Positions 23,786 to 32,896 of a stretch of DNA of 64,000 bases are shown one piece after another. Below the pieces are notes generated by a model that was given only the letters and a program-made list of their open reading frames with translations, made no database searches and was not told where the DNA came from. Source of the stretch: Chitinophagaceae bacterium LGM1 (lineage in GTDB: Bacteria; Bacteroidota; Bacteroidia; Chitinophagales; Chitinophagaceae); contig CP075895.1 of NCBI GenBank assembly GCA_018604165.1, positions 2,351,001 to 2,415,000 on the forward strand, read 5' to 3'. The position numbers and the translations under genes are program-made. Numbering within the stretch: the stretch's first letter is position 1; the number at the start of each line of letters is the position of its first letter.

Positions 23786-24748
23786 CTACTGAACAATAAT
23801 TTTGCCTGCATAAGTTGCCTGCCCGTTCGTCACTTTGTAAAAATACATTCCGGGCGGATGATTTTGCAAATTCACTATAGTAGTATAAGGTTCATCATAC
23901 AATACTTTACCTGCAATACTAGTGATGCTTATGTTGTATCTATGACTGTTTGCCATGGCAGGGAAATACACAATACCATCTGTTACAGGATTGGGATACA
24001 CTTGCAAAGCCTCAAATGCTAACAATGGCACACTGCTATATTCATCTCGTTCAAGAATAATATTATCTATCAGCCAGCCATCTTTGTTATCTGCAATGCT
24101 ATCGCTCACAAACCTGAAACGAATAAACACATCATTGCTCACACAGGTATCTGTGGCTGTATTTTTTGCAAAAGGATGGTGGTATACCTGCATCCTCGAT
24201 TTTTTCCAACCACCGCTATTGCCACTAAACCCCTGCAAACCATTGTAAAGTGTATCTGTTTTTTTATAGAAATTCTCAGTTAATATGGCTGAAAACACAG
24301 AAGATTCACCATCCATATTGCAGCTACCTAATGCGTTTTTCCATGTTTTGCCCGTATCTATTGAGTATTCAACCACACCACCATCCCTGCCTTGTGTAGT
24401 ATTGTATTTGTGCATGAAAGAAAATATACCATTGGCATACGTATAATACCGCAATACAAAATAATCATCTGCCCTAACAGGATATGACATTGCAGTATCC
24501 GTCATGATAGACACACTATTACCAGTGCCTAAAGAAAAGTATGGTTTAGATGTAGTACCTATCTTCCAAAGCCGTGTACCTGTAGTATCTATATATTGAT
24601 GATATAGGGGTATAAATTCTGTTTTATCCAGGCTATCATTGGCTTCTAAACTAAAACGTAATGGATGACCATCATGCCCGTCACGAACATTTTGCGCACT
24701 AACACCTGATACAATAGAACAAAGCAGGATTATAGTAATGAACTTCAT
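23786..24748 (-). CDS. T9SS-secreted protein with MAM-like domain
   Basis: A 320-residue protein with a signal peptide (MKFITIILLCSIVSGVSAQ). The middle (VVEYSIDTGKTWKNALGSC, then FIRFRFVSDS and KDGWLIDNIIL) matches the jelly-roll MAM/immune-inhibitor-A-like module often seen in exported Bacteroidota proteins. It ends in a type A sorting domain (LQVYPNPVTDGIVYF, ITSIAGKVLYDE, HPPGMYFYKVTNG). Likely a surface-bound adhesin or hydrolase accessory; no catalytic motif was seen. It is a single gene flanked by the ECF sigma operon and a ParE-type locus. Confidence 0.78.
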   Translation of the reverse strand: MKFITIILLCSIVSGVSAQNVRDGHDGHPLRFSLEANDSLDKTEFIPLYHQYIDTTGTRLWKIGTTSKPYFSLGTGNSVSIMTDTAMSYPVRADDYFVLRYYTYANGIFSFMHKYNTTQGRDGGVVEYSIDTGKTWKNALGSCNMDGESSVFSAILTENFYKKTDTLYNGLQGFSGNSGGWKKSRMQVYHHPFAKNTATDTCVSNDVFIRFRFVSDSIADNKDGWLIDNIILERDEYSSVPLLAFEALQVYPNPVTDGIVYFPAMANSHRYNISITSIAGKVLYDEPYTTIVNLQNHPPGMYFYKVTNGQATYAGKIIVQ

Positions 24749-24826
24749 TTGGCTTAGGTTGTTTCATACTAAAGATACTGAAAACAATAAACGCCTGCCA
24801 TATATGCAAGCGTTTGTGTGAAATAT

Positions 24827-25111
24827 TTATTTATCAATTTGCCTACGTGTGTGTAACACAGCAGATATAATCACGAACTTTTGTTCTTCAACAATAAAAA
24901 AGTGAATCATGTATGGAAATACATCCAAGACAGCCGTCCGCATTTCTGCATAACGTATAGCATACACTTGCGGGTGTTGGCAGATGGTATTTACTTTCGC
25001 ACGAACACTATCTCTAAACCGATTACCAAGCCCCAATAACTGTTCATTATACCATTGAGAAGCCTCTCTTATATCTTGTTTTGCAGCAGATAGCAGGCGG
25101 GCAGTGTACAT
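24827..25111 (-). CDS. RelE/ParE-family toxin
   Basis: A 94-residue protein with the ParE fold markers: ARLLSAAKQDIREASQWYNE, LGLGNRFRDSVRAKVNTI, QHPQVYAIRYAEMRTAVL and PYMIHFFIVEEQKFVIISAV ending in LHTRR. ParE-type toxins of this branch poison DNA gyrase; RelE types cleave mRNA. The ATG overlaps the antitoxin stop by one base (TAATG), a coupled arrangement. Target specificity is not decidable from sequence. Confidence 0.87.
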   Translation of the reverse strand: MYTARLLSAAKQDIREASQWYNEQLLGLGNRFRDSVRAKVNTICQHPQVYAIRYAEMRTAVLDVFPYMIHFFIVEEQKFVIISAVLHTRRQIDK

Positions 25112-25338
25112 TATAGTTCCTTATCCAGTTCGTTCATTGCCTCGCCAAAATCTTGTGTATCAGAGGGGTTGGTTTTATATGTAGCATTTCGCTCGGCTAC
25201 GATGGCTTTATGCCATTCGGGTATATCTATATCGTTTTCTATGCCTTTGTATTTGGCAGTTAGTGTATTCCACTCTTCAATAGGTATAAATACACCCGTT
25301 GTTTTTCCTTTGGCATCAGATATGAGTTGCACATTCAT
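25111..25338 (-). CDS. Antitoxin of the ParE-type pair
   Basis: A 75-residue protein starting at ATG 25338; a TTG nine bases upstream is less likely. The N-terminus (NVQLISDAKGKTTGVFIPIE, then EWNTL) resembles a small Phd/YefM-like DNA-binding domain, and the C-terminus is acidic and toxin-binding (DTQDFGEAMNELDKEL). It precedes and overlaps the toxin gene by one base. It should neutralise the toxin and repress the operon. Confidence 0.8.
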   Translation of the reverse strand: MNVQLISDAKGKTTGVFIPIEEWNTLTAKYKGIENDIDIPEWHKAIVAERNATYKTNPSDTQDFGEAMNELDKEL

Positions 25339-25384
25339 AACTATCAACTTTACGCTTTATAAAGGTACAATATTTACCTCTATA

Positions 25385-25480
25385 TCTCCTTTCAGGGGAC
25401 TTTGAGGATTATTAATTGTCATTACTTTCAACCTAAATAGAAAGTCCCCTTTAGGGCCTGCCTGCCGCAGGCAGGGATTT
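25385..25480. repeat. Palindromic repeats between the TA operon and the carboxylase gene
   Basis: The words TTTCAGGGGACTTT (about 25390-25403) and AAAGTCCCCTTTAGGG (25441-25456) are inverted relatives. A perfect palindrome CCTGCCTGCCGCAGGCAGG lies at 25457-25475. The hairpins lie between two genes read in the same direction and could end the carboxylase transcript. Confidence 0.7.
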
Positions 25481-25490
25481 AGGGGTCGCG

Positions 25491-27119
25491 CTACACCTGA
25501 AACACTCCCGTCTTAAACTCCTTTATATCCGGGTTGTGGTTAGCTGCGTTGATGCCCTCACTTATCACACGGCGTGTTTCGGCAGGGTCTATTATTTCGT
25601 CCACCCACAGGCGTGCAGCTGCGTAGTAGGCAGATGTCTGTGTGTTGTATCTGTCAGTTATCTCTTTCAGCAATTCTTTTTCTTTGTCGGCATCTATCTC
25701 CTGCCCTTTGCTTTTCAGCGCGGCTACCTGTATTTGCAACAATGTTTTTGCAGCCTGTTCGCCACCCATCACAGCTATCTTGGCATTGGGCCATGCGTAG
25801 ATGAAGCGTGGGTCGTAGGCCTTACCGCACATGGCATAGTTGCCCGCACCATACGAGTTGCCTATCACGATGGTTATCTTAGGCACTACACTGTTCGCTA
25901 CCGCGTTTACTAATTTTGCACCGTCTTTAATGATACCACTCTGCTCGCTGCGTGTACCCACCATAAAGCCCGTAACGTCTTGCAGGAAAACCAATGGTAT
26001 TTTTTTCTGGTTGCAGTTTTGTATAAAGCGCGCTGCTTTGTCGGCACTGTCATTATAGATAACACCACCCAGTTGCATTTCACCTTTGCCGCTTTTTACA
26101 ATCTTGCGTTGGTTGGCAACAATGCCCACTGCCCAGCCATCTATACGTGCGTAGCCGCAAACGATTGTCTTACCATAGTCTTCTTTAAACTGGTCGAACT
26201 CCGAATTGTCAACCAAACGTTCTATCACCTCTACTATATCGTACGCCTTTGTATTATCTGCCGATACAATACCGTATATATCTTTCACATCTTTTGCAGG
26301 CGCTACTGGCTTTGTACGGTCGAAGCCTGCACGTGGTTGCTCGCCCATCTTGTCTATAATACGGCGCACCTGGTCGAGGCATTCTTGTTCGGTATCAAAT
26401 TTATAATCAGCAATACCGCTTACTTCGGTATGCATTTTAGCACCACCTAATTGTTGCTGGTCGGCATCTTCGCCAATGGCTGCTTTAACCAAATACGGCC
26501 CTGCCAAGAAGATAGAACCATTACCCTCTACCATCAGTGTTTCGTCGCTCATAATAGGCAGGTACGCCCCACCCGCTACGCAGCTACCCATTACGGCAGC
26601 TATCTGGCTGATGCCCATCGCACTCATCTGTGCATTGTTGCGGAAGATGCGGCCAAAGTGTTCTTTATCCGGAAATATCTCGTCCTGCATTGGCAGGTAC
26701 ACACCCGCACTATCAACGATATATACTACGGGCAGTTTGTTTTCCATAGCTATCTCTTGCAGGCGCAGGTTTTTCTTACCTGTTATGGGGAACCATGCAC
26801 CTGCTTTCACTGTATTATCGTTGGCTACTATCACACACTGGCGGCCATGTACATAACCCAAGCCTGCGACCGTACCCGCGGCAGGGCAACCACCATGCTC
26901 GGCATACATTTCCCATCCGGCAAACGAACCTATCTCTGTAAACGTACTGTCTTTATCTATCAGGTAAGCAATACGCTCGCGGGGTGTCATCTTCCCCTTT
27001 TCGCGCGCTTTCTCTATTGCTTTTTTACCACCGCCCAGGCTTACCTGCGCGTGGCGTTGTTTCATCTGGCTCACAGCCAGTTTCATAGCATCTTCGTTCT
27101 TGTTAAATTCAAGGTTCAT
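25491..27119 (-). CDS. Acyl-CoA carboxylase carboxyltransferase (beta) subunit, methylcrotonyl-CoA carboxylase-like
   Basis: A 542-residue carboxyltransferase with both crotonase-like halves. Markers include GGGKKAIEKAREKGKMTPRE near the start, GGCPAAGTVAGLGYVHGRQ, SCVAGGAYLPIMSDE, GSIFLAGPYLVKAAIGED with LGGAKMHTEVSG, TGFMVGTRSEQSGIIKDGAK, NSYGAGNYAMCGKAYDPRF and MGGEQAAKTLL. The length and the GGAYLPIMSDE/GPYLVKAA motifs fit the 3-methylcrotonyl-CoA carboxylase beta branch (leucine breakdown) better than propionyl-CoA carboxylase, but the substrate is not certain. The biotin-carrying alpha subunit is not in this window. It is a lone gene. Confidence 0.88.
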   Translation of the reverse strand: MNLEFNKNEDAMKLAVSQMKQRHAQVSLGGGKKAIEKAREKGKMTPRERIAYLIDKDSTFTEIGSFAGWEMYAEHGGCPAAGTVAGLGYVHGRQCVIVANDNTVKAGAWFPITGKKNLRLQEIAMENKLPVVYIVDSAGVYLPMQDEIFPDKEHFGRIFRNNAQMSAMGISQIAAVMGSCVAGGAYLPIMSDETLMVEGNGSIFLAGPYLVKAAIGEDADQQQLGGAKMHTEVSGIADYKFDTEQECLDQVRRIIDKMGEQPRAGFDRTKPVAPAKDVKDIYGIVSADNTKAYDIVEVIERLVDNSEFDQFKEDYGKTIVCGYARIDGWAVGIVANQRKIVKSGKGEMQLGGVIYNDSADKAARFIQNCNQKKIPLVFLQDVTGFMVGTRSEQSGIIKDGAKLVNAVANSVVPKITIVIGNSYGAGNYAMCGKAYDPRFIYAWPNAKIAVMGGEQAAKTLLQIQVAALKSKGQEIDADKEKELLKEITDRYNTQTSAYYAAARLWVDEIIDPAETRRVISEGINAANHNPDIKEFKTGVFQV

Positions 27120-27292
27120 GCCTTATGCCGTTTTGAGGGGGCAAAGATGCTCATAAATGGGCAAATTGTGAAATAGGTCGCCGCATTGTCATAAATTGTC
27201 AAAAAAATATCAAATCTGCACCGTATGCCGTTTTACATTGGTAAATTGCGCTACACCCCTTGCTGATTGTTTATTTTATCCAGAATGGAAGC

Positions 27293-29503
27293 ATGCGGAA
27301 TACGTTTTTTATAGCCATAGCAAGCATTTGCTTGTTCCTACTGTCTGCAAACAAAACATTTGCTACCCACTTGTATGGTGGCGACTTGTTGTACACACAC
27401 ATTGGTGGCAACGATTACAGGCTTAAACTAACTCTTTATGGCGATTGCGATGGGCAAAGTTATCCGTTGCTGATGAGGGCAGTGCCGCAGGTACTTGTTT
27501 ACAACAATGGTATTTTTATAGATACTTTGTTGTTAACACTCGATACTACCAGTATCAAAGAAATAACGCCTGTATGCCCCGCCGAAGCCAATAATACCGC
27601 TTGTAAGGGCGGTACACTGCCAGGCATTACACAATACGAGTTTTATATTACTTATACCGTACCATCAGCTTCTGCCAACTGGCAATTCGTTTTTAACGGT
27701 AGCTTATCGGGTGGGCAATCCGCAGGGCGTAGCAATAACATAGGCAACCTCAGTACCCCGGGTACACTATCGCTGCGTGCAACGCTGAATAATACTGCGG
27801 GGCCCAATTCATCGCCCGCATTCACATCGCTGCCCACACCTTTCTTCTGCATCAATACCATGCAGGAATATAATATCGGAGCAACAGATACCAATAACGA
27901 CTCTCTCTACTTTTCGTTATATACAGCCCTCAACAACAACCTGCCTATGACGTACAGGGCAGGCTACAGTTCACTGAAGCCGGTAGCGGTGGTTGACAGC
28001 ACTTACAACTTCAACAACCTGAACGGGCAAATGACTTTTATGCCCGATATGGCGCAGACATCGGTAGTGGTAAATAAAGTAGATGAATACAAGAACGGTG
28101 TATTGGTGGGTAGCAGCATGCGGGAGATGACGTTTATCGTTTTCCCCAATTGCAATAATACCGCCCCCGATGGCAAAATAGATACCGCCAACGTCATCAA
28201 CGCGGGTATAGACAATACCAACATCTACACCTGCATCGGTACGGAATACATTGCATTCCCCATAGCCACCAAAGACAAAGACGGCGATAACGTAACCGTT
28301 GGTAACTATACCCTGCCAAGCGGCGCGGGCATCGCCATCAGCAATAACGGTAGCACTACACCCCTCATCAACTTTGCATGGAACATTAAGGGCATACCCG
28401 TAGGCATTTACAATATATACATCAACCTGCGCGATGATGGCTGCCCGCTATCCAGCAATCAAACCGTGGCTTACACCGTACACATTGTACCCGATTTTGT
28501 TATCAGCCATAAAGTGCTGTCGCCCACCAACTGCTATGGTAAGCAATATACCGAGATTACCGTCTCCGGTGGCTCGGCTAAAAAAACGGTAACCGTACAT
28601 AAAGGGTTTGGCGTCATTAAAAAATATACCGACTCTGCTACCGTAACAGTGATACGCGATAGCTTTGCTGCTGGAGAATATACCATTACCGCACAGGCAC
28701 CTGCCAACGCGTGCAGTGCTACCGTACCAATGGTTGTTGCCGATAGCGGCACCTACCCCATCAAACCTTTTCTGCGCAATATGAACCTTTGCGTCAACGA
28801 TGCAAAAGAAGCCCTGCCCGAAACATCTATAGACAACTATCCGCTGATCTGGTATAGTATGGACGGACAAAAAATACAACCCTATGATCTATACAATACC
28901 CAAACACCGGGCACCTATTACTGGCAGGCAAAGCTACAAGTAAATACCTGCGAGTCTATACCGGACACATTTATACTCACCGTTCATGCCCCGCCTGTTA
29001 TTGACGCTACTACCAAGGGTGGTACGGTATGCCTGGGCGATACCATATTGCTGACAGCTACCGGCGGCGCTACCTACAAATGGCTGCCCGCAGATAAAGT
29101 ATTCCGCACCAAAGACGGCGGCTATGCTACACGGGTGATGCAGCCCGGCACATACACCGCCATCGGTGCCAGTATATATCTTTGCGAGGCTGCGGATAGT
29201 GTACACTTTACCAATATCGAAAACTGCTGTACATTCTCTTACCCCAATGCTTTTACCCCCAATAAAGACGGACTGAACGACGGCTTCAAACCCATTATGT
29301 ACGGCAACGAAAGCGAGTATTTCTTTGCGGTATACAATCGTTGGGGAGAGCAGGTGTTTGCTACCCGCAACCCACGGCTCTATTGGGACGGCACCTATCA
29401 GGGCAAGCTATGCGATGTCGGCACTTACTTCTTTCGTGTAAGCGCGATATGCCTTACAGGCCACAGAGAAGTGGCCAAAGGAGAGGTATTGTTGCTGCGC
29501 TAA
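27293..29503 (+). CDS. Large T9SS-exported protein with gliding-motility-type (type B) C-terminal domain
   Basis: The start at 27293 (MRNTFFIAIASICLFLLSAN) gives a signal peptide; an upstream TTG frame extension is not signal-like. The 736-residue protein begins with HLYGGDLLYTHIGGNDYRLK, a motif found at the start of many gliding-type adhesin precursors, followed by beta-sandwich segments. It ends in a type B CHU_C domain: FSYPNAFTPNKDGLNDGFKP, FAVYNRWGEQVF, WDGTYQGKLCDVGTYFFRV. Such proteins are carried out by T9SS and, in gliders, may act as adhesins; gliding in this organism is not shown here. It has its own promoter region and stands alone. Confidence 0.85.
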   Translation: MRNTFFIAIASICLFLLSANKTFATHLYGGDLLYTHIGGNDYRLKLTLYGDCDGQSYPLLMRAVPQVLVYNNGIFIDTLLLTLDTTSIKEITPVCPAEANNTACKGGTLPGITQYEFYITYTVPSASANWQFVFNGSLSGGQSAGRSNNIGNLSTPGTLSLRATLNNTAGPNSSPAFTSLPTPFFCINTMQEYNIGATDTNNDSLYFSLYTALNNNLPMTYRAGYSSLKPVAVVDSTYNFNNLNGQMTFMPDMAQTSVVVNKVDEYKNGVLVGSSMREMTFIVFPNCNNTAPDGKIDTANVINAGIDNTNIYTCIGTEYIAFPIATKDKDGDNVTVGNYTLPSGAGIAISNNGSTTPLINFAWNIKGIPVGIYNIYINLRDDGCPLSSNQTVAYTVHIVPDFVISHKVLSPTNCYGKQYTEITVSGGSAKKTVTVHKGFGVIKKYTDSATVTVIRDSFAAGEYTITAQAPANACSATVPMVVADSGTYPIKPFLRNMNLCVNDAKEALPETSIDNYPLIWYSMDGQKIQPYDLYNTQTPGTYYWQAKLQVNTCESIPDTFILTVHAPPVIDATTKGGTVCLGDTILLTATGGATYKWLPADKVFRTKDGGYATRVMQPGTYTAIGASIYLCEAADSVHFTNIENCCTFSYPNAFTPNKDGLNDGFKPIMYGNESEYFFAVYNRWGEQVFATRNPRLYWDGTYQGKLCDVGTYFFRVSAICLTGHREVAKGEVLLLR

Positions 29504-29592
29504 CCTGCACACATTGTTGTAGACCAAAACACAGATAATAAAAAAGCAGGCATAAAGCCTGCTCATCATCTGCATATACTGCAAGTGCTTTT

Positions 29593-29841
29593 TTATTCGT
29601 TGATGGCGCAAGTAATAGTACCGCCATCTGCTTCTACTTCAGGCTTCAGTTTGTTTTGCGTATCAGTACAGTTGCTCTTGGCTTTTTTCTTTGTAGTCTT
29701 ATTCACTACATAGCTGCTATCTACGCTGATGGTACCAAAGCCGGGTATATCAGCTTTTACAGTGCATTTGCAGGTGTAGTCTTTTTTGCAAGCTACAAAT
29801 AGTGCCGAGCAGGCTACTAATACTAGGGTCATTTTCTTCAT
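29593..29841 (-). CDS. Small secreted lipoprotein
   Basis: The ATG at 29841 gives a lipoprotein signal (MKKMTLVLVACSALFVAC) with the acylated Cys, followed by CKCTVKADIPGFGTISVD and a mature part of about 65 residues with two further Cys. It is a short beta-rich domain common in Bacteroidota. No function is recognised. The body contains four cysteines that could form two disulphides. Confidence 0.65.
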   Translation of the reverse strand: MKKMTLVLVACSALFVACKKDYTCKCTVKADIPGFGTISVDSSYVVNKTTKKKAKSNCTDTQNKLKPEVEADGGTITCAINE

Positions 29842-30028
29842 AGAATGAATTTTTTGATTTTGGTTTATCAATATGCAGCAAATATAATACCAATGATACT
29901 ATACACAAATAACTACTCTACTCCATTATAAAAACATTCAATTAAATATTAAAAAAATTGTCAATGACATAACATAATACTAACTTTAATATTCCTGACC
30001 GATTTTTAACTCTCTAAAAAATTATCTT

Positions 30029-30565
30029 ATGAAAAAGCTAATCTTCCTATTAATGCTCAGTGCAGTTACTTTCACCAAATCAAACGCACAAGTTTTAGCA
30101 TTATCAAATCTTTACAACGGCAGTTGTGAGGATGTAACAGTAACATTTTACGCAGTTGACGCCTCATGTAATCTTGTTGGTCAAACAAATCCTATAACCC
30201 TAGTATCGATGGCCTCGCCTATTCATTTTTATCATAGTGGTGGCACTGCAATACCTTGGAGTACCGCACCTTCTGGTGGAGTTGATTGGACATGGGGCTA
30301 TGCATTAGTAGAGTCTCCGGGCACATCTGTTTGTAGTAATGTAGGCAGTAGTTCATGTACAAGTGGGTTAACAACGTCTGCCTATGTAGGCATATGTTCG
30401 CCTGCAACAAGTACTGCTGAGTGCTATAATAGATATTGGGGGGGTGCTGGTTGTGCAGTACCTACTTCATGTGGTACTGATGGTACTAGCGCCACTTTTG
30501 GCACTAATAGTATTTACATAAGTTCAGGCTTCCCAGATGCAAACGTCAGCGTAACAGACCAGTAA
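30029..30565 (+). CDS. Secreted hypothetical protein, cysteine-rich
   Basis: A 178-residue protein with a signal peptide (MKKLIFLLMLSAVTFTKSNAQ). The mature part is rich in Gly, Ser, Thr and Cys (about eight Cys, including SNVGSSSCTSG and GGAGCAVPTSCG) and is likely disulphide-stabilised. No T9SS sorting domain or known family is visible. The AT-rich leader has no clear promoter, and the gene ends in a strong terminator (30604-30628). Confidence 0.6.
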   Translation: MKKLIFLLMLSAVTFTKSNAQVLALSNLYNGSCEDVTVTFYAVDASCNLVGQTNPITLVSMASPIHFYHSGGTAIPWSTAPSGGVDWTWGYALVESPGTSVCSNVGSSSCTSGLTTSAYVGICSPATSTAECYNRYWGGAGCAVPTSCGTDGTSATFGTNSIYISSGFPDANVSVTDQ

Positions 30566-30603
30566 GTATCTTATTATTATTTTTAAAAAAACAAGGTCGG
30601 GAA

Positions 30604-30628
30604 AACAGGGCAATAGCCCTGTTTTTTT
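30604..30628 (+). terminator. Rho-independent terminator
   Basis: AACAGGGC (30604-30611) pairs with GCCCTGTT (30616-30623), loop of four, followed by a run of T. Confidence 0.85.
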
Positions 30629-30671
30629 ATCTACTTATTTTAAGCGTTCGTGTTTTAGAAATGCATCAATC

Positions 30672-31685
30672 CTAATAAATCTTTACGTCACCCTCACCGT
30701 TCCATTTCTTATACCCGCGAAACATAGTACCTGTATTAAAAGGCATGGTTATATTGCCCTGCTTGTCTATGCCTATCAGCCCGCCATCGCCGCCTAGTGC
30801 GGGTAGTTGTTGCAGTATCATATCTTTTGCAGCGTTATCAAGGCTCATACCTTTCATCTCTATTCGGTCGGCAATACTCTTAGCCATCACAAGGCGTATA
30901 AAATATTCTCCCCAACCTGTACAACTGATGGCGCATACATTGCTGGCATACGTACCCGCACCTATTACGGGTGCATCGCCAATACGTCCGTGTCGTTTGT
31001 TGGTCATACCACCTGTGCTGGTAGCAGCAGCAAGTTGTCCGTTTTTATCCAATGCCACCGCCCCTACTGTGCCGTATTTTTCGTCGTAGTTATCGGGTTG
31101 CAGCATGGTTTTCTTTTTATTTGTTTTCTTTTTATTTGTTTCCTTTTGTTTTTGTTCTGTTTGCAAAGCCGCCTTCAGTGCATCCCAACTGTGCTGTGTG
31201 TAGAAGTAAGAAGGCTTTACGATAGTGCAGCCACTCTCTTTGGCAAACTGCTCTGCGCCCTTACCCGTCATCATCACATGCATACTCTTATCCATCACGG
31301 CACGTGCCGCAGTTACGGGGTTCTTTACGGTTGTTACGCCCGCTACCGCGCCAGCTTTCAGGTTGCTGCCGTCCATAATAGCTGCATCCAGTTCGTTAGT
31401 TCCTGCATGGGTAAACACCGCGCCTTTGCCTGCATTAAAAAGGCTATCATCTTCCAGCACCATCACGGCACGCTCTACGGCATCTACCGCACTGCCACCT
31501 TTGCTCAGCACATCATACCCCGCATCTATAGCTCTTTGCAAGCCCGCTTTGTACTTGGCTTGCACAGCTTCGGGTTGTTGTGCAAAATAGCCCGCACCAC
31601 CATGCACCACAATAGCAAATGGTTGTTGTGCTGCCACAATATTTACAAACAGCACACCCAACAACAGCAATAGGAAACGTACCAT
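30672..31685 (-). CDS. Secreted isoaspartyl peptidase/L-asparaginase (Ntn hydrolase)
   Basis: A 337-residue protein with a signal peptide (MVRFLLLLLGVLFVNIVAAQ). The plant-type asparaginase family is clear: VVHGGAGYF near the start, GGSAVDAVERAVMVLEDD, NAGKGAVFT, and the autocleavage/nucleophile site YGTVGAVALD with Thr206. GGMTNKRHGRIGDAPVIGAG is the substrate-binding segment. The proenzyme self-cleaves before Thr206 to release the beta subunit, which hydrolyses beta-aspartyl dipeptides. An unusual KETNKKKTNKKKT stretch directly before the cleavage region comes from a 17-bp direct repeat at about 31110-31142. It is the last gene of a leftward pair with the ABC permease (17-bp gap). Confidence 0.87.
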   Translation of the reverse strand: MVRFLLLLLGVLFVNIVAAQQPFAIVVHGGAGYFAQQPEAVQAKYKAGLQRAIDAGYDVLSKGGSAVDAVERAVMVLEDDSLFNAGKGAVFTHAGTNELDAAIMDGSNLKAGAVAGVTTVKNPVTAARAVMDKSMHVMMTGKGAEQFAKESGCTIVKPSYFYTQHSWDALKAALQTEQKQKETNKKKTNKKKTMLQPDNYDEKYGTVGAVALDKNGQLAAATSTGGMTNKRHGRIGDAPVIGAGTYASNVCAISCTGWGEYFIRLVMAKSIADRIEMKGMSLDNAAKDMILQQLPALGGDGGLIGIDKQGNITMPFNTGTMFRGYKKWNGEGDVKIY

Positions 31686-31702
31686 TATTACAAGTTACGC
31701 AA

Positions 31703-32803
31703 TTACTCCCACTTAAAAACTTTGGCTGCTATGGCATACAGCACCACGCCCCACAGCAGCAGCAGCAATACATCTATCCTTACATCCCACAGGCTGGCAC
31801 CATCAAAAGCTACTTTGCGCATCGCATCGTTCAGGTAGGTAAGCGGCAATGCCTTACAAAAAGGTTGCAGCCACTTAGGAAAGTTGTCTATAGAAAAGAA
31901 AGTACCTGCCAGCAAAAATTGTGGCAGCGTTATCATATTGGCAAACGGCGGTATCGTAGCATCGCTCTTAGCTAAGCCACTGACAATAAAACCAAAGCCC
32001 ATAAACACCAGTATAGCAATTCCACTCAAGGTTATCATTTCTATATAGGTGATGATACCATTAACTAGCGTGTACCCAAATGCAAAATGGCCTATCGCTA
32101 TGATGATGGATGCGCCCATCATTTGAAATATCATCCGCGATATACCCTCACTCAGTACAATAATCTCTTTACGCACTGGTGTAGCAAAGAAACGTTTCAG
32201 CACCAAGGTCTGCCGCAGGTTGAAGAACACAAACGCTGTACCGAACACACTACCTGCCAGCAGCGAAAAGCCAAGCTGCCCGGGTAGTATAAAGTCTATC
32301 ATCTTAAACTCTCGTACTGTACTTTCCTGCACTTGTATATATGCCAGTTTGGCTGCTCGGGTAGCTATCTCCGGGTCCATAGCCTGCGTTACCGCATTGA
32401 TGATGGCTTTTAATTGTGGTACAGCCGCCATTTGCGATGATGGCGTGTGTAGCAATATACTGTATTGTGGTAGTGTACTATCTGTATGTTGTGTGATAGA
32501 GATGGTAGCTGCCAGTTCGCCCTCGTTCAGTTGTTTGTTGATGTAGTTACTATCGCCCTGCACCCATTTTAGTTCGGGTATATTGTGCAATACGGCATAT
32601 AGTTTACTGCTGGTATCGCTGCCCGGTGCGGTGGCTACCTTGAGGCTGCCATGCCCGCCACCACTGCCCAAAAAGCCGAATACCAATATAAATATCAGCG
32701 GAAAGGCAATGCTGAATACAATGGCTGATGGACTTTTAAGTATAGATTGCAGGCTGGCTTTGATAAGTGCCCGCATAGCGCGTGCATTGCTGTATTGGCT
32801 CAT
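31703..32803 (-). CDS. ABC-2-type transporter permease
   Basis: A 366-residue permease of the ABC-2 family: a short N-terminal segment with one membrane span (SPSAIVFSIAFPLIFILVFG), a periplasmic domain (about residues 50-180) and five further spans, including LGFSLLAGSVFGTAFVFFNL, MMGASIIIAIGHFAFGYTL, ITLSGIAILVFMGFGFIVSG, MITLPQFLLAGTFFSI and IDVLLLLLWGVVLYAIAAK. The LPLTYLNDAMR motif near the end is typical. The partner ATPase is not beside it. The downstream isoaspartyl peptidase gene follows after 17 bp, so the two may be co-transcribed. Confidence 0.8.
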   Translation of the reverse strand: MSQYSNARAMRALIKASLQSILKSPSAIVFSIAFPLIFILVFGFLGSGGGHGSLKVATAPGSDTSSKLYAVLHNIPELKWVQGDSNYINKQLNEGELAATISITQHTDSTLPQYSILLHTPSSQMAAVPQLKAIINAVTQAMDPEIATRAAKLAYIQVQESTVREFKMIDFILPGQLGFSLLAGSVFGTAFVFFNLRQTLVLKRFFATPVRKEIIVLSEGISRMIFQMMGASIIIAIGHFAFGYTLVNGIITYIEMITLSGIAILVFMGFGFIVSGLAKSDATIPPFANMITLPQFLLAGTFFSIDNFPKWLQPFCKALPLTYLNDAMRKVAFDGASLWDVRIDVLLLLLWGVVLYAIAAKVFKWE

Positions 32804-32896
32804 ATATTATTGCTACGGATGGGCAAAAATACTTGTTAAAAATGAAGTGCGTTATTTTTTGTGCGGATGAATGGTGTAAATTACGGTACGGTAGAT

